Of a stretch of 64,000 nt of DNA, positions 8,664-17,098 are shown in pieces. How positions within the stretch are numbered: position 1 is the stretch's first letter; each line of letters starts with the position of its first letter. This stretch comes from JANXSS01 sp040385645 (GTDB lineage Bacteria > Pseudomonadota > Gammaproteobacteria > Burkholderiales > Burkholderiaceae_D): positions 186,001 to 250,000 of the forward strand of contig JAZKGZ010000006.1 of the NCBI GenBank assembly GCA_040385645.1. The letters are read 5' to 3'. The position numbers and the translations under genes were made by a program. The notes below the pieces were generated by a model that saw only the letters and a program-made list of their open reading frames with translations, was not told where the DNA came from and ran no database searches.

Positions 8664-9584
8664 TTAGGCTATCGCACCTGTCGAACGCCCGGCCAATACC
8701 ACCCACCCTTCACGCTCGGCAGCCACCTCGAGTGAAATGAACGGCGCATAGGCAGCGCAAACTTCCACCGCCTGCCGCGCCAGCACGCCCGAAAGTACCA
8801 ATGCGCCGCCAGGAGCGACCCGGCCGGCGAGCATCGGTGCCATCAGTTTCAAAGGGCTGGACAAAATATTGGCGACGACGATCGCGTAGCTTTTTTTTGC
8901 AGCGGTTGTCGCGAAAGAGTCGGGTGAGTCAAACGCGATGGCGCAGTCATTGCATGCACTGTTTTCGATGGCAGACGTGATCGCCTGCGGGTCGATGTCT
9001 ACGCCGACGACTTCGGCCGCACCAAGTTTTTTTGCCACCATCGCCAGGATGCCGGAACCACAGCCGTAATCGAGTACGGTGGCACCGGCCGGCATGTGCG
9101 TTTCCAGCCACTCCATACACAAACGCGTCGTCGGATGGCTGCCGGTACCGAATGCCAAGCCCGGATCGAGCTCCAGCACTAATGCCTTCGGATCGGGTGC
9201 ATCGTGCCAGCTCGGCACGACCCAGATATTTTTACCGATGTGCATCGGCGCGAATTGCGATTGTGTCAGCCGCACCCAGTCCTGGTCGGCGACATTGCGC
9301 AGGCTACTGACCAAGGTGGTATGGTCGATCCCACAGGCCGCGCAGGCCGTAGCGATCGTTGCCAAATGATCTACGTCGGCCGCTACCAGCGCCACCACAC
9401 GACTGCGCTCCCACGCTTCCTGCTCTGGATGCATGCCGGGCTCGCCGAACAGCGGTTGCTCGGCATCGGTACCGAAGTCGGCATCTTCTACCGATACCGA
9501 CAGGGCACCGGCATCCATCAAAGCATCGGACAAGGCCTCGGCTTGTGCACAGGGTGCCTCGATAACGATTTCGATCCAGCTCAT
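8664..9584 (-). CDS. prmA: Ribosomal protein L11 methyltransferase PrmA
   Basis: The 306-residue SAM-dependent enzyme trimethylates ribosomal protein L11 in the cytoplasm. The N-terminal L11-recognition domain starts MSWIEIVIEAP. The SAM motif VLDYGCGSGILAM follows a GLAFGTGSHPTT segment, and the catalytic-loop motif VVANILSSPL is present. The start codon at 9584 is the last of three ATG codons spaced exactly 14 bp apart (9612, 9598, 9584); the first two open 5-codon mini-ORFs (see the repeat feature). accC lies upstream and the DUF3426 gene follows after 2 bp. Confidence 0.95.
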   Translation of the reverse strand: MSWIEIVIEAPCAQAEALSDALMDAGALSVSVEDADFGTDAEQPLFGEPGMHPEQEAWERSRVVALVAADVDHLATIATACAACGIDHTTLVSSLRNVADQDWVRLTQSQFAPMHIGKNIWVVPSWHDAPDPKALVLELDPGLAFGTGSHPTTRLCMEWLETHMPAGATVLDYGCGSGILAMVAKKLGAAEVVGVDIDPQAITSAIENSACNDCAIAFDSPDSFATTAAKKSYAIVVANILSSPLKLMAPMLAGRVAPGGALVLSGVLARQAVEVCAAYAPFISLEVAAEREGWVVLAGRSTGAIA

Positions 9585-9618
9585 AGATTGCTATTCATAG
9601 ATCGCTGCTCATGAATTA
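9581..9618 (-). repeat. 14-bp start-codon tandem repeat with two mini-ORFs before prmA
   Basis: Read on the minus strand, the accC stop (9618-9616) is followed by units ATGAGCAGCGATCT, ATGAATAGCAATCT and then ATGAGCTGG, the prmA start. The ATG codons begin at 9612, 9598 and 9584. The first two open MSSDL-stop (9612-9595) and MNSNL-stop (9598-9581). Each TGA overlaps the next ATG as ATGA. No Shine-Dalgarno motif stands before the individual copies, so prmA is probably reached by termination-reinitiation. The first two units differ at three of 14 positions, so this is not a fresh duplication. Confidence 0.75.
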
Positions 9619-11010
9619 CTCGGCACTCGGGGCAATAACGGATTTCCCGGAATTTTTCGGCAACACTGGCATGTTAGCCAGTTTCTGCTCTAGATAATGA
9701 ATGTTGGTGCCGCCTTCGATGAAGCGCGCATCCACCATCAATTCGCGGTGCAGCGGTATGTTCGTCAAGATACCCTCGACCACCATTTCCGATAGTGCGA
9801 TCTGCATACGCCTGATCGCCTGCTCGCGCGTGGCACCGTAGGCGATTACCTTGCCAACCATTGAATCGTAATGGGGTGGCACATAGTAGCCGGCATAGGC
9901 ATGCGAATCGACCCGGATACCGGGGCCGCCCGGCGCATGCCAGGAAATGATCTTGCCTGGCGAAGGCGTGAACTTGAACGGATCTTCGGCATTGATCCGG
10001 CATTCGATGGCGTGGCCTTTCAAAATTACATCGCGCTGGCGAAAGCGCAACCGCTCACCGGCGGCAATGCGAATCTGTTCTTGAACGATGTCGATGCCGG
10101 TAATCATTTCCGTTACCGGATGCTCGACCTGCACCCGGGTATTCATCTCGATAAAATAGAATTCGCCGTTCTCGTACAAGAATTCGAAAGTGCCGGCTCC
10201 GCGATAACCCATCTTGCGGCAGGCTTCGGCGCAACGGTCGCCGATACGTTCGATGATCTTGCGAGGAATACCGACCGCCGGTGCTTCCTCGATGACTTTC
10301 TGGTGACGCCGCTGCATCGAGCAATCGCGCTCGCCGAGCCATATGGCATTCTTGAATTCGTCAGCCAGGATCTGAATTTCCACATGTCGCGGATTTTCCA
10401 GATACTTCTCCATATAGACTTCGGGGTTGCCGAATGCCGAACCGGCTTCGGTGCGGGTCATGGTCACGGCGTTCACCAGCGCCGCTTCGGTATGCACCAC
10501 ACGCATGCCGCGGCCGCCGCCACCGCCGGCAGCTTTGATGATCACCGGGTAGCCGACCTTGCGGCCGATACGAATGATTTCCTTGGTGTCTTCGGGCAAT
10601 GCGCCCTCCGAGCCCGGAACGCACGGCACGCCGGCACGGATCATCGCCTGTTTTGCCGATACTTTGTCGCCCATTAGCCGAATCGACTCGGAGCGTGGGC
10701 CGATAAAGACGAATCCGGAGCGTTCGACCCGTTCTGCAAAATCGGCATTTTCCGAAAGAAAACCGTACCCCGGATGAATCGCCTGTGCATCGGTGACTTC
10801 GGCTGCGCTGATGATAGCCGGCATATTAAGATAGCTCAGGGAGCTGGCGGCCGGCCCGATACATACCGATTCGTCGGCAAGCTTGACATACTTGGCTTCG
10901 CGGTCGGCTTCGGAATGCACCACCACCGTCTTGATATTCATTTCGCGGCAGGCGCGCTGTATACGTAGCGCGATTTCGCCACGATTGGCGATAAGGATTT
11001 TTTCAAACAT
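9616..11010 (-). CDS. accC: Acetyl-CoA carboxylase, biotin carboxylase subunit
   Basis: The 464-residue ATP-grasp enzyme carboxylates the biotin on AccB, the first step of fatty-acid synthesis. It begins MFEKILIANRGEIALRI and carries the glycine-rich ATP loop GGGGRGMRVV and the active-site segment EMNTRVQVEHPVTE. Its length is slightly above the usual 445-455 residues because of a short C-terminal tail ending KSVIAPSAE. It is encoded 46 bp downstream of accB on the same strand, the normal accBC order. Confidence 0.97.
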   Translation of the reverse strand: MFEKILIANRGEIALRIQRACREMNIKTVVVHSEADREAKYVKLADESVCIGPAASSLSYLNMPAIISAAEVTDAQAIHPGYGFLSENADFAERVERSGFVFIGPRSESIRLMGDKVSAKQAMIRAGVPCVPGSEGALPEDTKEIIRIGRKVGYPVIIKAAGGGGGRGMRVVHTEAALVNAVTMTRTEAGSAFGNPEVYMEKYLENPRHVEIQILADEFKNAIWLGERDCSMQRRHQKVIEEAPAVGIPRKIIERIGDRCAEACRKMGYRGAGTFEFLYENGEFYFIEMNTRVQVEHPVTEMITGIDIVQEQIRIAAGERLRFRQRDVILKGHAIECRINAEDPFKFTPSPGKIISWHAPGGPGIRVDSHAYAGYYVPPHYDSMVGKVIAYGATREQAIRRMQIALSEMVVEGILTNIPLHRELMVDARFIEGGTNIHYLEQKLANMPVLPKNSGKSVIAPSAE

Positions 11011-11056
11011 AGAGGGGATGTCCAGCGATTGAATATGCGGCGGTAGGATGTCCTGA

Positions 11057-11515
11057 TTAGCCGATAATAAAAAGCGGCTGACCGAATTCGACCGGCTGGC
11101 CGTTCTCGACCAATATTTGCGTCACGATGCCACCGACATCCGTATCGATCTCGTTAAGCAGTTTCATGGCTTCGATGATGCATACCGTCTCACCTTCTTT
11201 GACCTGCGATCCGATTTCTACATACGGCGCGGTGCCAGGTGCGGACGAGCGGTAAAATGTGCCGACCATCGGCGATTTCACCACATGGCCAATCGGTTCG
11301 TCGATGACGATTGGCGCGTTCACTACGACCGGCGCGGGGGAGGCCGGTGCAGCGGCGTGCTGTGCCATGTGCGGCTGCATCATTACCAATTGACTTTGTG
11401 CCTGCGCCGACGACTTGACAATGCGGACTTTGCTTTCGCCCTCCGTGACTTCGAGTTCGGCGATATCCGACTCGGCTACCAGATCGATCAGGGTTTTCAA
11501 TTTACGTAGATCCAT
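11057..11515 (-). CDS. accB: Biotin carboxyl carrier protein of acetyl-CoA carboxylase
   Basis: The 152-residue carrier swings biotin between AccC and the carboxyltransferase. The N-terminal helix (MDLRKLKTLIDLVAESDI) is followed by a Pro/Ala linker at about residues 50-75 and the biotinyl domain. The biotin attachment Lys is K118 in EAMKLLNEI. A ribosome-binding site (aggag) precedes the start at 11515. It is upstream of accC in the same operon. Confidence 0.96.
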   Translation of the reverse strand: MDLRKLKTLIDLVAESDIAELEVTEGESKVRIVKSSAQAQSQLVMMQPHMAQHAAAPASPAPVVVNAPIVIDEPIGHVVKSPMVGTFYRSSAPGTAPYVEIGSQVKEGETVCIIEAMKLLNEIDTDVGGIVTQILVENGQPVEFGQPLFIIG

Positions 11516-11593
11516 CAGGAGTCCTTGAGATTTGAATATTTTTTATTACGACAAGCCGGCGATTATATGTCGGTTGTCTACAGATAACGGAAA

Positions 11594-12031
11594 TTAAAGG
11601 TTTTTAATCGCGAAAGCTACGGCGGCGGTATAGCCCTCGCTACCCAATCCGCATATGACGCCGGTGGCCTTTGCCGAGATAAACGAGTGATGGCGAAACG
11701 TTTCTCTGGCATGAATATTGGTAATGTGGACTTCGACGAAAGCAATCGCGACAGCGGCAAGAGCGTCGCGCAATGCGATGCTAGTGTGGCTCAAGCCACC
11801 TGGATTAATAACGATCGCATCGATACCGGATGCAGGCGCTGCGTGGATACGGTCGATCAGAGCGCCTTCGTGATTGCTCTGAAAGCACGTCAAGGTCGCG
11901 CTTGAGGCGGACGCCTGTCGCACGGCATCACGCTCGATATCTGCAAGAGTCGCATTACCGTACAGCCCCGGTTCGCGCATGCCTAGCAAATTAAGGTTTG
12001 GGCCGTTCAGTAGCAGAATATGCTTTGCCAT
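11594..12031 (-). CDS. aroQ: Type II 3-dehydroquinate dehydratase
   Basis: The 145-residue enzyme dehydrates 3-dehydroquinate to 3-dehydroshikimate. The family N terminus MAKHILLLNGPNLNLLGMREP includes the catalytic loop that follows the NGPNLN motif. SNHEGALID, INPGGLSHTSIALRDA and VEVHITNIHARE carry the expected active-site residues. The start is set at 12031 because the family begins here; the extra 28 residues upstream are not typical. It lies between tlpA and accB on the same strand, a common arrangement in Burkholderiales. Confidence 0.95.
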   Translation of the reverse strand: MAKHILLLNGPNLNLLGMREPGLYGNATLADIERDAVRQASASSATLTCFQSNHEGALIDRIHAAPASGIDAIVINPGGLSHTSIALRDALAAVAIAFVEVHITNIHARETFRHHSFISAKATGVICGLGSEGYTAAVAFAIKNL

Positions 12032-12150
12032 ATGCAGTTCGCCCGTATAAAAATCGAAAAAAGCGTAAAAACGGAAGAAGCCGGCATTTTGCGGGTGAAT
12101 AGCAGTGGTTGGCAAGCAGAAAGCTTAACCAGAAGATGATGCGATAACCT

Positions 12151-12732
12151 CTACATTGCCGGAGCCAACGTGACGATGTCGCGCCGTAGGGCATCGATAT
12201 CGAGCTTGCCTAAATAAGTTCGAACGATCTTGCCATTGCCATCGATTAAAACCGAATACGGCAGGCCGCCTCCCGTATTACCGAACTGCCGCATCAATTC
12301 CGTGCCTGCGATGCCGGTAGAAAATACCGGATAAGCGATGCCGTAACGGGTGGAAAATGCAGCGATATTAGCCGGCGTATCGATGCCGATACCGAGTATT
12401 TGCACCACCTCGGGCGTCAATGCCTGCTGCATCGCAGATAGCGCCGGCATTTCTTCTACACATGGCGCACACCAGGTTGCCCAAAAATTGACGACAATCT
12501 TGCGACCTTTCCACTGCGCCAGGCTTTGGATCGTGCCGTCTGGTGTTGCCATGCGCTGCGCCAATAATGTTTCGACTGGGTTCTTTGGCAATTGCGATGT
12601 CGACGTCAATGTCGCCAGTTGACCGTTCGACACATCGCTGCTGGTGTACAACCCGACGCCTAGTCCGATACCGACAAACGTCAGCCCGACGATGATTGCC
12701 ACGACCGGGCCGCGTTTCAAGATTGCACGCAC
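12151..12732 (-). CDS. TlpA-type membrane-anchored thioredoxin-like protein
   Basis: The 193-residue protein has an N-terminal membrane anchor (about residues 9-30) and a periplasmic thioredoxin fold. The redox pair is C88 and C91 in FWATWCAPC. A cis-Pro loop (GGGLPYSVLID) and the C-terminal GKLD segment agree with the TlpA/ResA family, which reduces periplasmic disulphides, for example during cytochrome c maturation. Its start overlaps the end of the upstream conserved gene by 16 bp. Confidence 0.88.
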   Translation of the reverse strand: MRAILKRGPVVAIIVGLTFVGIGLGVGLYTSSDVSNGQLATLTSTSQLPKNPVETLLAQRMATPDGTIQSLAQWKGRKIVVNFWATWCAPCVEEMPALSAMQQALTPEVVQILGIGIDTPANIAAFSTRYGIAYPVFSTGIAGTELMRQFGNTGGGLPYSVLIDGNGKIVRTYLGKLDIDALRRDIVTLAPAM

Positions 12733-13358
12733 GATCGGCCTTCATCGTTTTCGGACTGTAAGATCAAGGCACGCAGCCCGTTGGCATTAAGTCGAACGAC
12801 CTTGCCGCCGGCGTCCGCCTTCAATGCGCCACGGACATCGTCGACTGAATATACCGCAAGATGTACGCTCTCTTGCTGCCATACAAAACTCAAGGTTTCG
12901 ACCGGCTCGGAGCGGCCCTTGAAATGTGCGCTCTCGGATGTTTCGAATCGCAAATTGCGATCCATTAAAAATACAGCCACTTCTTTACTACTGTCGGTGA
13001 ACAATTGCAGATGGATATCCGAATGCTCGTCGGCAGTACCGTTTAGCACTGCACCGGTCAGATAAGGCGAAAATTGCGCCAGTTGCTCCATGATTTCCAG
13101 CGCTGTGCGTCGCAGGTGGCGCAGTCTCGCGGGTTGGGTGTCGCCGAAAAACAGTGCTTGATGCGCACGCACCTCGTTTTCCACCTGCAGATTGTCTGGC
13201 AGGAAATCGCCGCGCGGTTTTCCATCGCCGAGGATTTGTCGTGCCGCCCGGCGTTTGGCATTGCCGTAATCGGCACCTTCCTCGACGATCATGCGGGCAG
13301 CAGCGATCGCAATTTCGGCACGCAGTGTTTCCGCATCGGATGGATAATAAATAGACAT
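12717..13358 (-). CDS. Conserved protein of unknown function upstream of tlpA
   Basis: The 213-residue soluble protein has no recognised catalytic motif. The N-terminal about 60 residues are a basic helical segment (EIAIAAARMIVEEG, then YGNAKRRAARQILG) resembling a helical DNA-, RNA- or nucleotide-contacting module. The middle part (LTGAVLNGTADEHSDIHLQLF) has the G-x(n)-hS-DhhL pattern of nucleotidyltransferase-fold proteins, with ADEHSDIHL replacing the usual GS..SDID. A minimal nucleotidyltransferase relative is therefore possible but unproven. It is divergent from mpl (117 bp apart) and overlaps tlpA by 16 bp. Confidence 0.7.
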   Translation of the reverse strand: MSIYYPSDAETLRAEIAIAAARMIVEEGADYGNAKRRAARQILGDGKPRGDFLPDNLQVENEVRAHQALFFGDTQPARLRHLRRTALEIMEQLAQFSPYLTGAVLNGTADEHSDIHLQLFTDSSKEVAVFLMDRNLRFETSESAHFKGRSEPVETLSFVWQQESVHLAVYSVDDVRGALKADAGGKVVRLNANGLRALILQSENDEGRSCVQS

Positions 13359-13475
13359 GCCGTCGATGATACCAAGGATGGCGCAAGCACATCGTCAGCC
13401 GGAGTGCGTACGTTAAAATGCGCCTGTCGTTCGAGCCAGGCGTTCAATTCAGCATATCCAATTTGGAAATCATTC

Positions 13476-14888
13476 ATGCACATCCACATACTCGGCATTT
13501 GCGGCACTTTCATGGGCGGCCTGGCGGTGTTGGCCAAAGCCGCAGGGCATCGCGTGACTGGCTGCGACCAAAATGTCTATCCACCGATGAGCACACAGCT
13601 CACGGCACAGGGCATCGAACTCATTAGCGGTTTCGATGCCGCCCAGACCGCTTTGGCACCGGATCTTTATGTGATCGGTAACGTCGTTTCGCGCGGTAAC
13701 CCATTGATGGAAGCCATTCTTAACCAGGGCTTGCCATACACTTCCGGGCCGCAGTGGATCGGCGAACATATCCTGCAAAAGCGTTGGGTGCTGGCGGTTG
13801 CCGGCACACACGGCAAAACCACCACAGCATCGATGCTGGCATGGATACTGGAGGACACCGGCTATGCACCGGGCTTCCTGATCGGTGGCGTACCGATGAA
13901 CTTCGGCATTTCGGCGCGCCTATCCGGTGGTGTCGGCGAAGCAAGCAAATCGCCGTTTTTCGTAATCGAAGCCGATGAGTACGACACCGCATTTTTTGAC
14001 AAACGCAGTAAGTTCGTTCATTACCACGCAAAAACCGTCATTCTTAATAATCTGGAATACGACCATGCCGATATTTTTCCCGACCTGACAGCGATCGAAA
14101 CCCAGTTCCATCATCTGGTGCGAACCGTTCCTGGCATTGGTAGAGTAGTAGTGAATGCACGCGAACCAGCATTGCAACGTGTGATGGCACGCGGCTGCTG
14201 GAGCGAAACAGAAAATTTTGGCATCGAGGGGATTGGGTCCGAAGGCAACGGCTGGGCTCTGACGGTACATGACGACGACCGCTTCGATGTGTTGTTCAAT
14301 GGCGAGCATCAAGGTACGGTGGCCTGGCAACTCGGCGGTGAACATAACCGTATGAATGCCCTGGCCGCAATCGCGGCTGCACGGCACGTCGGTGTGACTC
14401 CGGCGCATGCCATCGCCGCTTTGGCAAAATTTGGCAATGTGCGGCGACGCATGGAATTGCGCGGGCGGGTGCGCGAGGTATCAGTCTACGACGATTTTGC
14501 CCACCATCCCACCGCAATTTCCACTACCGTCGCAGGTCTACGCAAGCAGCTGCAAATGCAGCCCGAAGGCGGGCGCATTCTGGCGGTGCTCGAGCCGCGC
14601 TCCAATACCATGAAACTGGGTACCATGAAGCAAGCCCTGGCAGACAGTCTGATCGATGCCGATCTGGTGTTCGGCTACGGCGCAACCGGTTCTGGCAAGG
14701 AAGCACTGGGTTGGAATCTGGGCGAAACGCTGGCCCCGCTGGGCGCGAAAGCGGCTGTGTTCGACGACATCGCTACGCTGGTTACGGCAATCGTGCAAGC
14801 GGCCCGGCCGGGCGACCATGTGCTGGTGATGAGCAACGGCGGCTTCGGTGGCATCCACCAAAAGATACTCGACGCGCTGGACGCTTGA
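13476..14888 (+). CDS. mpl: UDP-N-acetylmuramate:tripeptide ligase Mpl
   Basis: The 470-residue Mur-ligase family enzyme re-attaches recycled L-Ala-gamma-D-Glu-meso-DAP to UDP-MurNAc. It begins MHIHILGICGTFMGGLA, with the ATP loop GTHGKTTTASM, the metal/substrate motif EADEYDTAFFDKR and the C-terminal ligase region EPRSNTMKLG. The ATG at 13476 is chosen because the family starts MHIHILGI; the upstream in-frame extension would run through the divergent promoter region. The partial ampD at the window start belongs to the same murein-recycling pathway. Confidence 0.96.
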   Translation: MHIHILGICGTFMGGLAVLAKAAGHRVTGCDQNVYPPMSTQLTAQGIELISGFDAAQTALAPDLYVIGNVVSRGNPLMEAILNQGLPYTSGPQWIGEHILQKRWVLAVAGTHGKTTTASMLAWILEDTGYAPGFLIGGVPMNFGISARLSGGVGEASKSPFFVIEADEYDTAFFDKRSKFVHYHAKTVILNNLEYDHADIFPDLTAIETQFHHLVRTVPGIGRVVVNAREPALQRVMARGCWSETENFGIEGIGSEGNGWALTVHDDDRFDVLFNGEHQGTVAWQLGGEHNRMNALAAIAAARHVGVTPAHAIAALAKFGNVRRRMELRGRVREVSVYDDFAHHPTAISTTVAGLRKQLQMQPEGGRILAVLEPRSNTMKLGTMKQALADSLIDADLVFGYGATGSGKEALGWNLGETLAPLGAKAAVFDDIATLVTAIVQAARPGDHVLVMSNGGFGGIHQKILDALDA

Positions 14889-14902
14889 GGGTTTGGACAT
14901 GA

Positions 14903-14954
14903 TTAATGAAGACTGCTTAGTGAAGACCGTTTAGTGAAGATTATTTAATGAATG
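14903..14954 (+). repeat. 14-bp start-codon tandem repeat with three mini-ORFs before the RNB gene
   Basis: Three full 14-bp units (14903-14916, 14917-14930, 14931-14944) and a partial fourth follow the consensus ttaRtgaagaYYRY. Start codons fall at 14906 (ATG), 14920 (GTG), 14934 (GTG) and 14948 (ATG, the real gene). The first three open MKTA-stop, (V)KTV-stop and (V)KII-stop. Each stop overlaps the following start as TAGTG, TAGTG and TAATG. An overlapping 11-codon frame from the ATG at 14899 (MINEDCLVKTV) has a better ribosome-binding site (gaggg at 14887-14891). The array fills the gap between mpl and the RNB-family gene. Confidence 0.8.
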
Positions 14955-17026
14955 TATTTTTTGAAGAGTCCGGCGATTTCAAGGCCGGCGTAGCGCTTTC
15001 GCAGCAAGGGGAGGCATACCAAGTCGAAATGCAGAGCGGCAAACGCACCAAGGTCAGGGCCAAGGATGTATTGCTGCAATTCGCATCGCCAACACCGGCT
15101 GAACTGATGGCCGACGCGAAGGTGATTGCCGACGATATCGACCTGGATTTTTTGTGGGAAGTGGCGGGTGAGGAAGAATTCGCTTTTGGCACATTGGGTG
15201 CGGAGTATTTCGGCCATCCGCCGCAGCCATCCGAGGCGGCCGGTCTGCTGTTGAAGCTGCAATCTTCACCGGTCTATTTTTATAAAAAAGGCAAAGGCGC
15301 TTACAAGGCAGCACCCGAAGCGTCGCTCAAAGCGGCTTTGGCCGGCATCGAAAAGAAGCGTCAGCAAGCGTTGATCCAGGCCGGTTACGTCGAGCAATTG
15401 CTGAAACATACGTTGCCGGTGGCGATGAAACCGCTGGCCTTGCAGCTACTATTCAAGCCCGACAAGAATACGATCGAATACAAAGCGCTGGACGATGCCT
15501 GCAGTACCTTGCAGATGGCACCGCAACGTCTGATGCTGGCTGCAGGCGGCATCGCCTCGGCCAAAGATCTGCACATGTCGCGGTTCTTGTTCGAAAGCTT
15601 CCCCAAAGGGCTGGCTTTTCCGGCGGTGACGGTCGGCCAAGTGCCAGCGTTGCCGGTAGCGCCCGTTGCTGCATTCTCCATCGACGATGTCACCACCACC
15701 GAGATCGACGATGCCTTTTCGGTGCAACGACTCGACAACGGTCAGGTCCGGATCGGTATCCACATCGCAGCACCGGGGCTGGGAATTCGTCGTGACGATG
15801 CAATCGACGCGCTGGCGCGGCAGCGTATGTCGACCGTCTATATGCCGGGCGACAAGATCACCATGCTGCCCGACGACGTGGTGGCAGCCTTCACCCTGGC
15901 ACAAGGACGAACCTGCCCTGCGGTGTCGCTATATGCAACGCTGGACCCGACCGACTGGTCGGTGCTGACCACAGAGACCCGTGCTGAGGCAGTGCCGATT
16001 GCCCACAACTTGCGCCACAACGATCTGGACGAACTGGTTACGGAAGAGAACCTGGCTACCGACGCCGGCGAGTACGTCCATAAGGCGGATATCGCCTTGC
16101 TCTGGCAGTGGGCGCAGGTGCTGGAAAAAGGGCGGATGGCCAAGCGCGTAGCGTTCGGCTTGCGGCCGGAACAAAACAATCGGGTCGATTTCAATTTCTA
16201 CGTCGACGACGACGTGGTCACCATCGCCCGCCGCCGCCGCGGTGCGCCGCTCGACAAGATCGTCGCCGAACTGATGATTTTTGCCAATAGCACCTGGGGC
16301 AAGCTCATGCACGAGCACGGCGTGCCGGGGGTATATCGGAGCCAGGGCGGCGGTAGTGGCAGCTGGAGCGCGAAGATGCAGGTACGCATGGTTACGCATG
16401 CGGCGCCGCACCAGGGTTTGGGGGTAGACCAGTATGCCTGGAGCACCTCGCCGCTACGGCGTTATCCTGATCTGGTGAATCAGTGGCAGATACTGGCTTG
16501 CGTAGAGCATGGCGTAACCGCGCCGCTGGTGGCACCGTTCAAACCGCGCGATGCGGATCTGTTTGCCATCGTTTCGCAATTCGATGCTGCCTACGCTGCG
16601 TATAACGATTTTCAGTCGACCATGGAGAAGTACTGGTGCCTACGTTGGCTGACACAGACGCAGGCGACCCAGGTTGAGGCGGTGGTGTTGAAGGAGGAAA
16701 TTCTGCGTCTGGTCGATATTCCCTTGGTGATCCGGTTGCCGGCAATGCCGGCGGTGGCGCGGGGTACGTCCGTCAAGTTGGAATTGCTGCGCTGGGACGA
16801 AGTCGATCTCAGCGTCGAGGCACGTATTCTGGAAATCGCTGCGCCGCCTGCGGGTGAGGATATTGTCGTCGACGAAGGAATAGAAGAAGTGTCGGAAGAG
16901 AAGCCAGAAGCAGTGCCAGAAGAGGTACCAGGAACGGTGCCCGAAGCAGCTTCTGGCAACATGCCGACATCTCCGTCCGTTGCATCGACCGCAATGGAGA
17001 TTCCCACTGCCGGACCCATCGAGTAG
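14948..17026 (+). CDS. RNB-family (RNase II-like) exoribonuclease
   Basis: The 692-residue protein has the RNB catalytic domain with metal-binding motif SIDDVTTTEIDDAF (D246, E252, D254, D255). The first position of the usual D-x-DD group is Glu (E252), as seen in some short bacterial RNB proteins. Downstream motifs include RMSTVYMPGDKITMLP and the RNA-threading segment YAWSTSPLRRYPDLVNQ. It degrades RNA 3' to 5' by family inference. The N-terminal part lacks classical cold-shock domains. The last about 55 residues are an acidic Glu/Pro/Val tail that should be disordered. The start is the fourth rung of a 14-bp repeat ladder. Confidence 0.88.
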   Translation: MNVFFEESGDFKAGVALSQQGEAYQVEMQSGKRTKVRAKDVLLQFASPTPAELMADAKVIADDIDLDFLWEVAGEEEFAFGTLGAEYFGHPPQPSEAAGLLLKLQSSPVYFYKKGKGAYKAAPEASLKAALAGIEKKRQQALIQAGYVEQLLKHTLPVAMKPLALQLLFKPDKNTIEYKALDDACSTLQMAPQRLMLAAGGIASAKDLHMSRFLFESFPKGLAFPAVTVGQVPALPVAPVAAFSIDDVTTTEIDDAFSVQRLDNGQVRIGIHIAAPGLGIRRDDAIDALARQRMSTVYMPGDKITMLPDDVVAAFTLAQGRTCPAVSLYATLDPTDWSVLTTETRAEAVPIAHNLRHNDLDELVTEENLATDAGEYVHKADIALLWQWAQVLEKGRMAKRVAFGLRPEQNNRVDFNFYVDDDVVTIARRRRGAPLDKIVAELMIFANSTWGKLMHEHGVPGVYRSQGGGSGSWSAKMQVRMVTHAAPHQGLGVDQYAWSTSPLRRYPDLVNQWQILACVEHGVTAPLVAPFKPRDADLFAIVSQFDAAYAAYNDFQSTMEKYWCLRWLTQTQATQVEAVVLKEEILRLVDIPLVIRLPAMPAVARGTSVKLELLRWDEVDLSVEARILEIAAPPAGEDIVVDEGIEEVSEEKPEAVPEEVPGTVPEAASGNMPTSPSVASTAMEIPTAGPIE

Positions 17027-17098
17027 GTCAGTTCTCATACAGTGTTGGCCTGAAGCACCTGGGTTGTCGTAAAATCCGTTCTTTGTAGAATTCCTCCC

